Assembly (NCBI RefSeq): GCF_019457595.1
Contig: NZ_CP080419.1
Location: 1,860,001 to 1,924,000, forward strand
Direction: 5' to 3'
From: Shewanella psychrotolerans
Lineage (GTDB): Bacteria > Pseudomonadota > Gammaproteobacteria > Enterobacterales > Shewanellaceae
Length of the DNA: 64,000 bases
The position numbers were made by a program, and so were the translations under genes. The first letter of the stretch is position 1; every line of letters starts with the position of its first letter. Shown here in pieces: positions 26,252 to 35,785 of this stretch. Under the pieces are notes generated by a model. The model searched no databases and was not told the DNA's origin. It saw only the letters and a program-made list of their open reading frames with translations.

Positions 26252-28510
26252 ATGGAAACTCAGGTCACTCAACCTGGTTCTACAGCAACAAATTTGTTGA
26301 TGGGGAAGGGCTCAAGTAGAAGAGCTTTTAAAGATAAGTTAACCCAATTTGGGGTAACGCTCGGCGGCACTATGGTGTTTGTCGCGTTATTGCTGATCTT
26401 TTTCTATCTACTTTACGTGGTTAAACCAATTTTCGACGGCGCCAGTGTGACGCCAGTGATGACTGCCGAGCTCCAAGATGGCGATGTTGCTACCCTAATG
26501 GTGGGCAGCGATGAACAAAATGAGATCCTTTATCGCGTTGGAGTAAACGGAAAAGTTACGTTTTACAGTGCAGCAACGGGTCAGGTTGTCGATGTGGAAT
26601 CTATCGAACTGCCTGAAGGCGTGTCTATTGTTAGCAGCGCATCAGCCGTGCCAAGTGAACAGCGTTTCGCATTTGGTCTCTCAAACGGCCAAGTGGTGAT
26701 AGCCGGCATTAATTTCTCAGTGACTTATCCAGATAATAAAAGGGTGATCACGCCAAGCTTACGTTATCCATTAGGTAAACAGCGTTTACAGGTGGATGAT
26801 AATGCGCTGCCACTCAATCAACTGAGTTTTACCTATTCATCTGACAAAATGAGCTTTGCCTATCGTGATGATAGTGGCCGCTGGCATCTGACTCGCCAAG
26901 AAGGTGAGGAAAACATGATGACTGAAGAGGTGGAGTGGGCATCGACATCAACGATTATCGATGATGCACCGTTACAAGTGCAACAAGTGCTGATGACCCC
27001 AGATCAACGTCAGTTATTACTGCGCTCGGCGAATCGTTTATTTGTTTATGATATTCGTGATACCGAAGAGGTGTCGTTAATTCAAGTGATTGAACTTGAG
27101 CGAGCGAAAACCAGAGTGACAGATGTGTCCCTGTTGGCTGGCGCCAGCTCGGTATTGGTTAGCTATGATAATGGTTTAATTTTGCAGTATTTTCAGGTTA
27201 ACGGTGACAAAGGTCGTCAATATCAAGAGATACGTGAATTTAGTAACAAGGCTGGTGTTAAACGCATCGCCAGTGAGTTTTATCGTAAAAGTTTTGCAAC
27301 GATTAGCGACTCAGGTGAACTTAACCTGCTTTACACCACGAGTCAGCGCAAGTTGTTTTCAAAGACCTTCGATTTAAAACAACCGGGTGTGATGGGCTTT
27401 AGTCCTCGTTCGAATGCGTTAGTGGTTCAAGCTGGCGGAAAGCTGCATCTATTTGCGATTGAAAATAGTCACCCAGAGGTGTCTTGGAGCGCGATGTGGG
27501 ACAAGGTGTGGTATGAAGGGTATCCTGAGCCACAATATGTTTGGCAGTCGACTTCGGGCTCAGATGACTTTGAAGCTAAGTTGAGTTTAATGCCACTGGC
27601 TTTCGGCACCATGAAAGCTGCACTTTATGCCATGTTGTTTGCAACGCCACTCGCAATTGCTGGCGCCATCTACACCGCATATTTTATGTCGCCAAAAGTG
27701 CGCGCAGTCGTTAAGCCTACCATTGAAATTATGGAAGCCTTACCTACGGTTATTCTCGGTTTCTTAGCGGGCCTTTGGTTAGCACCACTGATTGAAGACA
27801 ATTTGCCGGGGATCTTGATATTACTGGTGATGTTACCGGTGAGTATCTTGGTGACGGCATTTGCGTGGCATCAACTGCCTGCACGTTGGAAACAGCGTTT
27901 GCCTGAAGTTTACCAAGAGCTGATGCTACTGCCGGTGATTATCTTTGTTGGTTGGTTCGCTTTCTATATCAGTCCCTTTGTTGAGGTGGCCCTCTTTGGT
28001 GGTGATTCACGTCTATTTATCACCAATGAACTTGGTATTACCTTCGATCAGCGCAACGCGTTGGTTGTCGGTATCGCCATGGGCTTTGCGGTTATCCCAA
28101 CGATATTTTCGATTGCAGAAGATGCAGTGTTCTCAGTACCGCGTCACTTGTCAAATGGTAGCTTGGCGTTGGGAGCAACCAACTGGCAAACCTTGACTCG
28201 GGTTGTGTTATTGACCGCGAGCCCCGGCATCTTCTCGGCGGTAATGATGGGCCTCGGTCGCGCTGTCGGTGAAACCATGATTGTACTTATGGCAACAGGT
28301 AATACAGCGATTATGGAATGGAGTGTATTTGAAGGGATGCGTACATTGGCGGCCAATATTGCGGTTGAAATGCCAGAATCTGCCATCGGTAGTTCCCATT
28401 ACCGAGTGCTGTTCTTAGCTGCATTCGTGCTGTTTATCTTTACCTTCTTCTTTAACACCATTGCTGAAGTGGTGAGACAGCGTCTTCGTGAACGCTATAG
28501 CTCACTGTAA
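26252..28510 (+). CDS. pstC: Phosphate ABC transporter permease PstC with large periplasmic extension
   Basis: 752 residues, more than twice the usual 300-320. One membrane helix at about residues 37-57 is followed by roughly 380 periplasmic residues that look strand-rich and propeller-like. The permease core starts near residue 445 (FGTMKAALYAMLFATPLAIAGAIY). The EAA loop that contacts PstB is near residue 635: ALGATNWQTLTRVVLLTASPG, followed by GLGRAVGET. It forms the inner-membrane channel for phosphate with PstA. A Pho-box promoter precedes it. No pstS is adjacent, so the periplasmic binding protein must be encoded elsewhere or the extension may substitute. Confidence 0.93.
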   Translation: METQVTQPGSTATNLLMGKGSSRRAFKDKLTQFGVTLGGTMVFVALLLIFFYLLYVVKPIFDGASVTPVMTAELQDGDVATLMVGSDEQNEILYRVGVNGKVTFYSAATGQVVDVESIELPEGVSIVSSASAVPSEQRFAFGLSNGQVVIAGINFSVTYPDNKRVITPSLRYPLGKQRLQVDDNALPLNQLSFTYSSDKMSFAYRDDSGRWHLTRQEGEENMMTEEVEWASTSTIIDDAPLQVQQVLMTPDQRQLLLRSANRLFVYDIRDTEEVSLIQVIELERAKTRVTDVSLLAGASSVLVSYDNGLILQYFQVNGDKGRQYQEIREFSNKAGVKRIASEFYRKSFATISDSGELNLLYTTSQRKLFSKTFDLKQPGVMGFSPRSNALVVQAGGKLHLFAIENSHPEVSWSAMWDKVWYEGYPEPQYVWQSTSGSDDFEAKLSLMPLAFGTMKAALYAMLFATPLAIAGAIYTAYFMSPKVRAVVKPTIEIMEALPTVILGFLAGLWLAPLIEDNLPGILILLVMLPVSILVTAFAWHQLPARWKQRLPEVYQELMLLPVIIFVGWFAFYISPFVEVALFGGDSRLFITNELGITFDQRNALVVGIAMGFAVIPTIFSIAEDAVFSVPRHLSNGSLALGATNWQTLTRVVLLTASPGIFSAVMMGLGRAVGETMIVLMATGNTAIMEWSVFEGMRTLAANIAVEMPESAIGSSHYRVLFLAAFVLFIFTFFFNTIAEVVRQRLRERYSSL

Positions 28511-28521
28511 TGGAGGCCAAT

Positions 28522-28578
28522 ATGTTTTTGATTTCGATATTTTCGCCTGTGACTTTAAGAGGCTTATGTAATGGGTAA
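28522..28578 (+). CDS. Possible 18-codon leader ORF between pstC and pstA
   Basis: ATG 28522 has a strong GGAGG five bases upstream and runs 18 codons to a TAA that overlaps the pstA start by 8 bases in another frame. The peptide would be short and hydrophobic. It may couple pstA translation to pstC, or it may be chance. pstA also has its own AAGAGG site. Confidence 0.35.
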   Translation: MFLISIFSPVTLRGLCNG

Positions 28579-30229
28579 GTGGTTTAAATCGGGTTCGCCC
28601 TGGATCTGGATGACAGGTGGCGCGGTCAGCATTAGTTTGATTGCTGTGATTGGTTTGCTGCTGTTAATCGCATCTCGTGGTCTGAGTTATTTTTGGCCTG
28701 CTGAGATCTATCAGTGGGAGTTAGTGGACCAGCAAGGTGTTCGTTCAACGCTGATTGGTGAGATTTATGACCGAGAGGAAGTGCCAACAGAGCGCTTGAT
28801 CTCGGCGGGACACAAATTTAACCAACATCCTGGTGAGATGGTGACTCGATATCTTGTCAAAACGGGTAACCGTGAATTTGTTGGATTGGATTTTCGCTGG
28901 ATATTAGCCACCGATATCGTCTCTCGCACAACACCTATCGAGCTGGCTAAGTTAGAGCGCGCTAAAAACGGTGATTTTTATGGTTATCCAGTAGCCATTA
29001 TCGAAGATGGCAAGCGTCTTACGCTGGATAATGACCACCTTGAAGCCTCGTTCGAAGAGCATATTGAACGCGCAGTTGCACTAAGCGATAAAGCGGTTTC
29101 GTTGCAAAAGGGCGATATCGGTTCAGTCAACTACCAGCTTGAGCATTTACGTTTAAAAGAACGTGGTTTTGAGCTGGATAATGCATTAACTGATGCACGT
29201 AAAAAGCAACTCGATGCGGAGCGTGCAAAACTTCAAGCCGACTACCAAGAGATGGAGAAGGCGTTCTTTGCCCTTCGTCAAGAGGCCGCTCGTGATTCGG
29301 TGATTATCCGCGATATGCGTGGTGAAGAAGTCACGCTACCACTTGATAGTATCTTAGATGTGACTTATTCAAATCACTTGAGCTTACTCGGTAAAGTGGG
29401 TCATTGGTTCAAAGGGATCGGTAAGTTTGTTAGCGATGATCCTCGTGAAGCCAATACCGAGGGCGGAGTGTTTCCAGCTATCTTCGGTACGGTATTTATG
29501 GTGATGCTGATGGCGGTGATAGTGACTCCTTTTGGGGTTATCGCAGCCGTTTACCTGCATGAATACGCGAAGAAAGGCCCTATCACTAAGATGATCCGTA
29601 TCGCGGTGATTAACTTAGCGGGCGTCCCATCGATTGTGTATGGTGTGTTTGGTCTGGGATTCTTTGTCTATATGTTAGGTGGCTCGCTCGATCAGCTGTT
29701 TTACCCTGAAGCACTGCCAACGCCGACGTTTGGATCTCCAGGTGTCATTTGGTCGGCATTGACCTTAGCAATTCTTACACTGCCTGTGGTTATTGTGTCC
29801 ACCGAAGAGGGGCTAAGTCGTATTCCAAGTTCGGTTCGTCAAGGCAGCTTGGCGTTAGGGGCAACCAAGGCAGAAACTTTGTGGCGTATCATCTTACCGA
29901 TGGCGAGCCCTGCGATTATGACTGGCCTTATTTTGGCGGTAGCCCGAGCCGCAGGTGAAGTTGCCCCATTGATGTTGGTAGGTGTTGTGAAGCTTGCGCC
30001 TACTTTGCCAATCGATATGAATTTCCCCTTTGTGCACTTGGAACGTAAGTTTATGCACTTAGGTTTCCATATTTATGATGTGGGATTCCAGAGCCCGAAT
30101 GTTGAGGCCGCGCGTCCCTTGGTTTATGCCACCTCATTTTTACTGGTGACTGTGATTGTGAGCCTGAACTTAACAGCGATTGCGGTGCGTAACCATTTAC
30201 GTGAGAAGTATCGCTCACTAGAGCACTAA
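28571..30229 (+). CDS. pstA: Phosphate ABC transporter permease PstA with N-terminal extension
   Basis: 552 residues against about 300 in E. coli. A first membrane helix lies at about residues 18-40. A soluble region of about 250 residues follows and ends in a charged coiled-coil-like helix (DARKKQLDAERAKLQADYQEMEKAF, about 215-245). The permease core begins near residue 300 (FPAIFGTVFMVMLMAVIVTPFGVIAAVYLHEYA). The EAA loop ALGATKAETLWRIILPMASP and ARAAGEVAPLM are intact. It pairs with PstC in phosphate import. The extensions of both permeases match each other in style and probably form a shared periplasmic part. Confidence 0.93.
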   Translation: MGKWFKSGSPWIWMTGGAVSISLIAVIGLLLLIASRGLSYFWPAEIYQWELVDQQGVRSTLIGEIYDREEVPTERLISAGHKFNQHPGEMVTRYLVKTGNREFVGLDFRWILATDIVSRTTPIELAKLERAKNGDFYGYPVAIIEDGKRLTLDNDHLEASFEEHIERAVALSDKAVSLQKGDIGSVNYQLEHLRLKERGFELDNALTDARKKQLDAERAKLQADYQEMEKAFFALRQEAARDSVIIRDMRGEEVTLPLDSILDVTYSNHLSLLGKVGHWFKGIGKFVSDDPREANTEGGVFPAIFGTVFMVMLMAVIVTPFGVIAAVYLHEYAKKGPITKMIRIAVINLAGVPSIVYGVFGLGFFVYMLGGSLDQLFYPEALPTPTFGSPGVIWSALTLAILTLPVVIVSTEEGLSRIPSSVRQGSLALGATKAETLWRIILPMASPAIMTGLILAVARAAGEVAPLMLVGVVKLAPTLPIDMNFPFVHLERKFMHLGFHIYDVGFQSPNVEAARPLVYATSFLLVTVIVSLNLTAIAVRNHLREKYRSLEH

Positions 30230-30306
30230 CCAAAGCTAAATTAATACCCGCCCGAGCCGAGCTTGGGCGTGAATAAACCTTTATCCTGAAGTGATTAGGA
30301 ACAGAT

Positions 30307-31125
30307 ATGATTTCGATAGATAGTTCGGTAATGAAAACAGAAACATTAGACTTAAATAACTTAAGCAGTGAACAGACCGCACTAGAGATCCGCAATTTAG
30401 ATCTTAAATATGGCGATAAGCAGGCGTTATTTGATGTATCAATGAAGATACCTAAGAAAAAAGTTACCGCATTTATCGGTCCAAGTGGTTGTGGTAAGTC
30501 GACCTTGCTTCGCTGTATTAACCGTATGAATGACTTAGTCGATAACTGCCATATTGGTGGTGAGATCTTGCTTCATGGGCAAAATATCTATGACAAACAA
30601 GTTGACGTTGCTTCCTTACGTCGTAATGTCGGTATGGTGTTTCAGCGTCCAAATCCATTCCCTAAATCAATCTATGAGAATGTGGTTTATGGATTACGCT
30701 TGCAGGGGATTAATAACCGTCGTCAACTCGATGATGCCGCCGAGCGTTCGCTTCGCGGCGCAGCAATTTGGGATGAAGTCAAAGATCGTCTTCACGATAA
30801 CGCATTTGGTTTATCGGGTGGTCAGCAGCAGCGTTTGGTGATCGCCCGCGCTATTGCCATTGAACCCGAAGTTTTGCTTCTCGATGAGCCAACGTCGGCA
30901 CTCGATCCTATTTCGACGTTAACCATTGAAGAGTTGATCACCGAGCTAAAATCTAAATATACCGTTGTTATTGTGACGCACAACATGCAACAGGCGGCTC
31001 GCGTCTCTGATCAAACGGCATTCATGTACATGGGAGAGTTGGTTGAATACGCTGATACCAATACCATTTTTACTACGCCGAAGAAAAAGAAGACCGAGGA
31101 TTATATTACAGGGCGCTACGGCTAA
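30307..31125 (+). CDS. pstB: Phosphate ABC transporter ATP-binding protein PstB
   Basis: 272 residues. Walker [10 protein letters not shown] is near residue 58, the Q-loop follows in [19 protein letters not shown], the signature is LSGGQQQR, and Walker B with D-loop reads [12 protein letters not shown]; the switch histidine is in [19 protein letters not shown] after the Q-loop is characteristic of PstB. It energises the PstCA channel and also takes part in the phosphate signal to PhoR. It begins 77 bases after pstA and is followed 59 bases later by phoU, all under the Pho-box promoter. Confidence 0.97.
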   Translation: MISIDSSVMKTETLDLNNLSSEQTALEIRNLDLKYGDKQALFDVSMKIPKKKVTAFIGPSGCGKSTLLRCINRMNDLVDNCHIGGEILLHGQNIYDKQVDVASLRRNVGMVFQRPNPFPKSIYENVVYGLRLQGINNRRQLDDAAERSLRGAAIWDEVKDRLHDNAFGLSGGQQQRLVIARAIAIEPEVLLLDEPTSALDPISTLTIEELITELKSKYTVVIVTHNMQQAARVSDQTAFMYMGELVEYADTNTIFTTPKKKKTEDYITGRYG

Positions 31126-31184
31126 GATTCGCCTAAGGATTGATGTCGTCACACTACAGATTGAATTGAAAAGGTTGAACTGCA

Positions 31185-31886
31185 ATGGAAAACATGAATT
31201 TAAATAAACATATCTCTGGTCAGTTTAATGCTGAGTTAGATGATATTCGTAATCGCGTACTGGCGATGGGCGGTTTAGTTGAACGTCAGTTAGAGCAAGC
31301 GTTAGATGCGCTTGGCAACCTAGATGTCGAACTAGCGCAAAAGGTGATAGATGGCGATCATACTGTCAATGGTATGGAAGTGTCTATTGATGAAGAGTGC
31401 ACCCGCATTATCGCCAAACGTCAGCCTGCAGCCAGTGATTTACGCCTCATTATTGCCATTTCTAAAACCATTGCGGATTTAGAGCGTATTGGCGATGCAA
31501 GCGTGAAAATTGCCAATGCGGCCTTAGATAAGCGTTTGAAAAATCAACAACCGTTATTGGTTAGCATCGAGAACATGGGTCGTCATGCGACCCGTACTTT
31601 ACATTCAACCCTTGATGCACTTGCGCGTATGGATGCCGAGGTTGCGATGGAGCTGCATAAGGAAGATGCCAAACTCGACAGTGAATATGAAGGCATTATT
31701 CGTCAGTTGATGACCTATATGATGGAAGATCCACGCTCTATTCCTGAAGTATTAGATGTACTTTGGGCTGCCCGTGCAGTAGAGCGAGTAGGCGACAGAT
31801 GTCAAAATATCTGTGAATACATCATCTACTATGTCAAAGGTAAAGATGTTCGTCATATTACCTATGAAGAGATGAAAAAAATCTAA
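31185..31886 (+). CDS. phoU: Phosphate signalling protein PhoU
   Basis: 233 residues forming two PhoU three-helix bundles. The first repeat includes [16 protein letters not shown] and the second [24 protein letters not shown], with a metal-binding-type [12 protein letters not shown] and [13 protein letters not shown] at matching places. PhoU binds PstB and PhoR to silence the Pho regulon when phosphate is ample. It is the last gene of the pstC-A-B-phoU unit; a terminator follows. Confidence 0.96.
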   Translation: MENMNLNKHISGQFNAELDDIRNRVLAMGGLVERQLEQALDALGNLDVELAQKVIDGDHTVNGMEVSIDEECTRIIAKRQPAASDLRLIIAISKTIADLERIGDASVKIANAALDKRLKNQQPLLVSIENMGRHATRTLHSTLDALARMDAEVAMELHKEDAKLDSEYEGIIRQLMTYMMEDPRSIPEVLDVLWAARAVERVGDRCQNICEYIIYYVKGKDVRHITYEEMKKI

Positions 31887-31925
31887 ACTCGCCAGCTACG
31901 CTATTCTCAATAGTTAGCCATTATG

Positions 31926-31968
31926 AAAGGCAACCTTAGGTGAAATCTCATCACTTGGTTGCCTTTTT
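31926..31968 (+). terminator. Rho-independent terminator after phoU
   Basis: Stem AAAGGCAACC / GGTTGCCTTT continued inward by AGGTGA / TCA-rich pairing, then TTTTT. It lies 40 bases after the phoU stop. Confidence 0.88.
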
Positions 31969-32091
31969 ATAGTTGTAGGTATTAGCCGTGGTGCGAACCG
32001 TGATACGGCACTTAAAGATGCAGCTTTTTGTTGCTCTTGTTAATAGCAGTGATTATTCTTGCAGGCAGTTTTTAAAGAAGAGCAATTGTTG

Positions 32092-32457
32092 ATGTCAACC
32101 AATCAAGGTCAAAGTAAATTAGATCGCGTACTTGCAGAGGCGCGTGAATATAAAGCCAAGCGTGAGACTGGCTATCGAGAGCAGGCGTTAAAACTCTACC
32201 CTTGGGTTTGTGGGCGTTGTACCCGCGAGTTTACTCATTCAAATCTGCGTGAGTTAACGGTGCACCATAGAGATCATAATCACGATAATAATCCCTCTGA
32301 TGGCTCTAACTGGGAGTTACTCTGTCTCTATTGTCACGATAATGAACATGCAAAATATGAAGAGCTAATCCAATATGGCTCGACGACTGAAAATAAAGTC
32401 GAAGCGGCAACGTACAACCCATTTGCCGACCTAAAAGGGATGATGAGCAAGAAATAA
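32092..32457 (+). CDS. yajD: HNH nuclease family protein YajD
   Basis: 121 residues from the ATG at 32092 (the open frame extends 11 codons upstream). The HNH core has a CGRC zinc pair, then VHHRDHNHDNNPSDGSNWELLCLYCHDNEH, giving the His-Asn-His catalytic set and the second zinc pair. E. coli YajD has the same length and layout. The role in vivo is not known; HNH proteins nick or cut DNA. Convergent with the DUF1289 gene, 18 bases apart. Confidence 0.92.
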   Translation: MSTNQGQSKLDRVLAEAREYKAKRETGYREQALKLYPWVCGRCTREFTHSNLRELTVHHRDHNHDNNPSDGSNWELLCLYCHDNEHAKYEELIQYGSTTENKVEAATYNPFADLKGMMSKK

Positions 32458-32475
32458 CCTTTGCTTATAAAAGCC

Positions 32476-32748
32476 TTACGCGTCTTGTTCTGCAAGGCGC
32501 TTTTCTGCCTGTAGCCATTTTTCTCGACTGATTATTTGGCTGTTTTCTTTAGCTACACTGTTTTCTTCGCTGCGATTGTGCTTCTCACTAGCGTATTGCG
32601 CTTTTCGCTGTGTAAGATTTTGCCAAATCTGTTGCTGTTTACCCTCGCTAGCGCTACCCCAGCCAACGATTTCATCAATATGGCGAAAACAGCCCGTACA
32701 TATCTCATCATCATTTAGTCCGCATCGTGCAACGCAAGGTGATTGCAT
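32476..32748 (-). CDS. DUF1289 family protein
   Basis: 90 residues from the ATG at 32748, the family's usual MQSPC start; the open frame runs 11 codons further. SPCVARCGLNDDEICTGCFRHIDEI holds four conserved cysteines that look like a metal or Fe-S site. The C-terminal half is charged and helical, probably a species-specific tail. Function unknown. Confidence 0.85.
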   Translation of the reverse strand: MQSPCVARCGLNDDEICTGCFRHIDEIVGWGSASEGKQQQIWQNLTQRKAQYASEKHNRSEENSVAKENSQIISREKWLQAEKRLAEQDA

Positions 32749-33037
32749 AAGGTTATACTCTTTGTTGATTCCTAGTGCCAAATTTTAACCTAATTTATCG
32801 TTCGCCAGAAGCATAAGATAGGCAATTCAAATAAGTTGGACTGCGTCATTTGTGTGCTTTTTTCGGGTAGCTTGGTCGTCTAATTTGGTTTTAAACGTCG
32901 TGAGTTCGGCGACTGAAAACGCTGTACTTTAAGGTAACGACAAATAATCGTTAGTCATGCATTCTCTCTGCTGCTAAAATCCATCCGTATTTTTTCTATG
33001 TATATCAATGTATTGTGTACTTTTTTGGGGTGGAGTT

Positions 33038-34198
33038 ATGAGTTTGAGTAATAAGGCGGTTTTTATCGTAATGACGTTGTTAGCGTTAAGTGGCTGCTCG
33101 TTATTGGAGATAAAACTCGAAAGCGGTATAGAGCCGTTACCTCAGTCTCAGTTAAATATGCGAGTTTTTAGTCGAGATTTTAGCAATACATTCTACAGTG
33201 GTGTCGAACAAACGGCCGATCAGATAGCGTTGAATGATGAGAATAATATTCTGATAAAATCCAATACCTTGATGTGGAAAATTAGTAGCGAACAAGGGGT
33301 ACAGAGAGTGATATTTCAGGCGTCACCCGTTGCCGCCATGGTTGATACCTGGACCTTTACTGCACAAATGAGTGCTTTTTTTGAAAGCGGTCAGGGTAAA
33401 ACGTTATTTGGTGAGCATCAAGCATTGGCTATCGATACCAGTAGGCAACTGCTGGATAACTTTGAACGTACCATCAAAGGCTTTGTAACGGCAGATGAGT
33501 TTGAAAAATACCAAGCATTTGTGATGGAATATGTCGTCCTCAACCCATTGCACGATATTAATTTTGTGCGGAAATCGGCTTTTAATGACTGGTTAAGCTT
33601 CAGAAAAATTAATGAGTTTGAAGCTGTGACTACGTTTGGTAGTGTGCCTGAAGTGATGAGTGATATTTCTGATCGTATGGCAATGATTGCGGAACAAACG
33701 CCAAAAATTTTAGGGTGGAAAGCTGAGCTTTATGCACTACATTCGAACATTAATGTCGACGATATCCAAGCTACCCTGGCCAGTATCAGTGATACCTCTT
33801 CACAGTTACATCGCTTGATGGAGCAAAGTCCTGAGATGATGCATAGCTTAGCGAAAGATCTTAGCCGTGAATTGAGTCCATTGATCGATCAGCTTAATAC
33901 GTCTGCCGATGCTAAACTGATGCAGTTGTCCGCAGAGCGTCAAGCTATAGGGTTGATGGTTAAAAATGAGCGCATGGCGTTAGAGGATATGATCGCCAGA
34001 GAGCGAGTCGCGGCCGCGGCCGATCTTAATGAAATTTCCAAGCATACGGTTGAAGTGGTATTTCAAGAGCTCACTAAAACCTTAAAAAGCATGATTCTCT
34101 ACTTTGTGTTATTTCTTTTTGTTATCTTCTTCGCGCCATTGGGGCTAGGTGTATGGTTGGGTAAACGAATGAATTTAAAAGCCAATATGTCTAAATAG
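33038..34198 (+). CDS. Lipoprotein with C-terminal transmembrane anchor, unknown function
   Basis: 386 residues from the ATG at 33038, which follows GGGGTGGAG; the frame is open 10 codons upstream. The N-terminus has a lipobox (LLALSGC), so residue 1 of the mature protein should be a lipidated Cys. Residues about 235-340 are long amphipathic helices (TSSQLHRLMEQSPEMMHSLAKD, LSAERQAIGLMVKNERMALEDMIARERVAAAADL). Near the end is a strong membrane helix, MILYFVLFLFVIFFAPLGLGVWL, followed by a basic tail. A protein tethered by lipid at one end and by a membrane helix at the other is unusual. No family is recognised with confidence. Confidence 0.85.
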   Translation: MSLSNKAVFIVMTLLALSGCSLLEIKLESGIEPLPQSQLNMRVFSRDFSNTFYSGVEQTADQIALNDENNILIKSNTLMWKISSEQGVQRVIFQASPVAAMVDTWTFTAQMSAFFESGQGKTLFGEHQALAIDTSRQLLDNFERTIKGFVTADEFEKYQAFVMEYVVLNPLHDINFVRKSAFNDWLSFRKINEFEAVTTFGSVPEVMSDISDRMAMIAEQTPKILGWKAELYALHSNINVDDIQATLASISDTSSQLHRLMEQSPEMMHSLAKDLSRELSPLIDQLNTSADAKLMQLSAERQAIGLMVKNERMALEDMIARERVAAAADLNEISKHTVEVVFQELTKTLKSMILYFVLFLFVIFFAPLGLGVWLGKRMNLKANMSK

Positions 34199-34266
34199 CC
34201 CAAGAATTGTAATCACTTGATGACTATTTAACTTTTTACAGAGTATTTGATAGCCTAAGGAATATC

Positions 34267-35535
34267 ATGTCTTATCCCGATTTAATGCGCCATCTCGATC
34301 AACTCTTGTTTGCCAGCCGCTCGTTGTGGCAGGTTAAAGCGTTTGATTGTGAGGCGTTGCCCTGGGAGGCTGAATTTCCAACTCTGGCTAAGCTAGTATG
34401 GCAAATTAGCGATGATGATATAGACGCCATCGATCTCGATAACGCCCGATTAGTCGAGACATTACTGCCAGCGTTACAGCGCGATCTTGCTCATCATTCG
34501 CAGGAAGAGAAAGAGAAGTGGTTACTATCTGATTCGTTGTCCTTGCTTAGCTCATCGAGTTCGATTGTCTCACCTGATAGCGATGCTAATAAGGCGTTCT
34601 GCGGATTGGAAGAGCAACTGCTCGGCCATTTTAGCGCCCATATAAAGGGACGGAAATGGCAGCAGATCACCGCATTTGCCAGTGCGATTGCTGATGATCA
34701 AACTGAAGTACTCGAGTGGTGCGCTGGTAAGGGGCATTTAGGCCGCCTGATCGCTAAAGTGCAGCAGCGAAATGTCATCAGTTTAGAGTGGCAACAAACC
34801 TTGTGTGATAACGGCCAAGCCTTTGCAGACAAGTGGGCACTGCCGCAACGCTTTATTTGTTCAGATGCTTTTAGTAAGCAAGCTGGGGCGTTATTGAAGC
34901 CGGAGCAGCAGGCGATAGCACTGCATGCTTGTGGCGATCTGCATGTGGCATTATTACGCCATGCATCTAAGGCCAATACAGCATCGATTGCCATATCACC
35001 CTGTTGTTACCATTTGATCAATACTGAGTGTTATCAAGGGATGTCAGAGGTGGGTAAAAGCAGCGGTTTGCGCCTAAGTCGTCATGATTTGCAACTGCCA
35101 CTGCAACAAAGTGTGATAGCCAATGACAAGGCTAAAAAGCTGCGTTTACAAGAGGTGGCATGGCGATTAGGTTTTGATTGCCTGCAACGCGATGTGACGG
35201 GGAATAATCACTATTTACCTATTCCGTCAGTGAAACAAAGTCAGCTGAGTGGCGATTTTGAAAGCTTTTGTTTCTGGGCGGCGGCGCAGAAATCGGTCGC
35301 TTTACCACCAGTTTGGTCGGCTGAGCACTATTTAACCTTAGGGTTAGCGCGGCAACGATTAACAAGACGCATCGATCTGGTCGCTCATCTATTTCGTGAG
35401 TCATTGGAAAAATGGTTATTGCTCGATAGGGTCTGTTTTCTGCAAGAGGCAGGTTATCAGGTCTGTTTGACCGAATTTTGTGCGGCAACAATCACTCCCA
35501 GAAATGCGTTAATTTTAGCCAAAAAGGTAAATTAA
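34267..35535 (+). CDS. SAM-dependent methyltransferase (Methyltransf_32-like)
   Basis: 422 residues. The Rossmann core around residues 145-260 has VLEWCAGKGHLGRLIAKV as motif I, VISLEWQQTLCDNG as the acidic motif II, then ALHACGDLHVALLRHA and ISPCCYHLI. The HACGDL and SPCCYH pair is typical of the GSTCD/Methyltransf_32 group. The substrate is unknown. The N-terminal 130 residues and the C-terminal region are without recognised domains. It stands between the lipoprotein gene and oleA, with 250 bases of leader before oleA, so it is probably not part of the ole operon. Confidence 0.8.
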   Translation: MSYPDLMRHLDQLLFASRSLWQVKAFDCEALPWEAEFPTLAKLVWQISDDDIDAIDLDNARLVETLLPALQRDLAHHSQEEKEKWLLSDSLSLLSSSSSIVSPDSDANKAFCGLEEQLLGHFSAHIKGRKWQQITAFASAIADDQTEVLEWCAGKGHLGRLIAKVQQRNVISLEWQQTLCDNGQAFADKWALPQRFICSDAFSKQAGALLKPEQQAIALHACGDLHVALLRHASKANTASIAISPCCYHLINTECYQGMSEVGKSSGLRLSRHDLQLPLQQSVIANDKAKKLRLQEVAWRLGFDCLQRDVTGNNHYLPIPSVKQSQLSGDFESFCFWAAAQKSVALPPVWSAEHYLTLGLARQRLTRRIDLVAHLFRESLEKWLLLDRVCFLQEAGYQVCLTEFCAATITPRNALILAKKVN

Positions 35536-35785
35536 TGGCATTTATGGCGGATCTGTTTGCTAACAAACTGTTTAATAAGCAGTAATTGATCGGTAGGTTT
35601 TTTATTTGTGATAAATTCACTCAATAGAAATGTTGGATTTATAGACGTAGCACCGAAAAATGCTCGCATATTACGGTTTTCTGTTGAATCATGCGCGGTT
35701 TCTTGCTCAAATGTCGGGCTATTACTGAATAATAATAAATATCGGTGCGTAAAGTACCTATATACAGAGCGAAATAAACGGTTTC

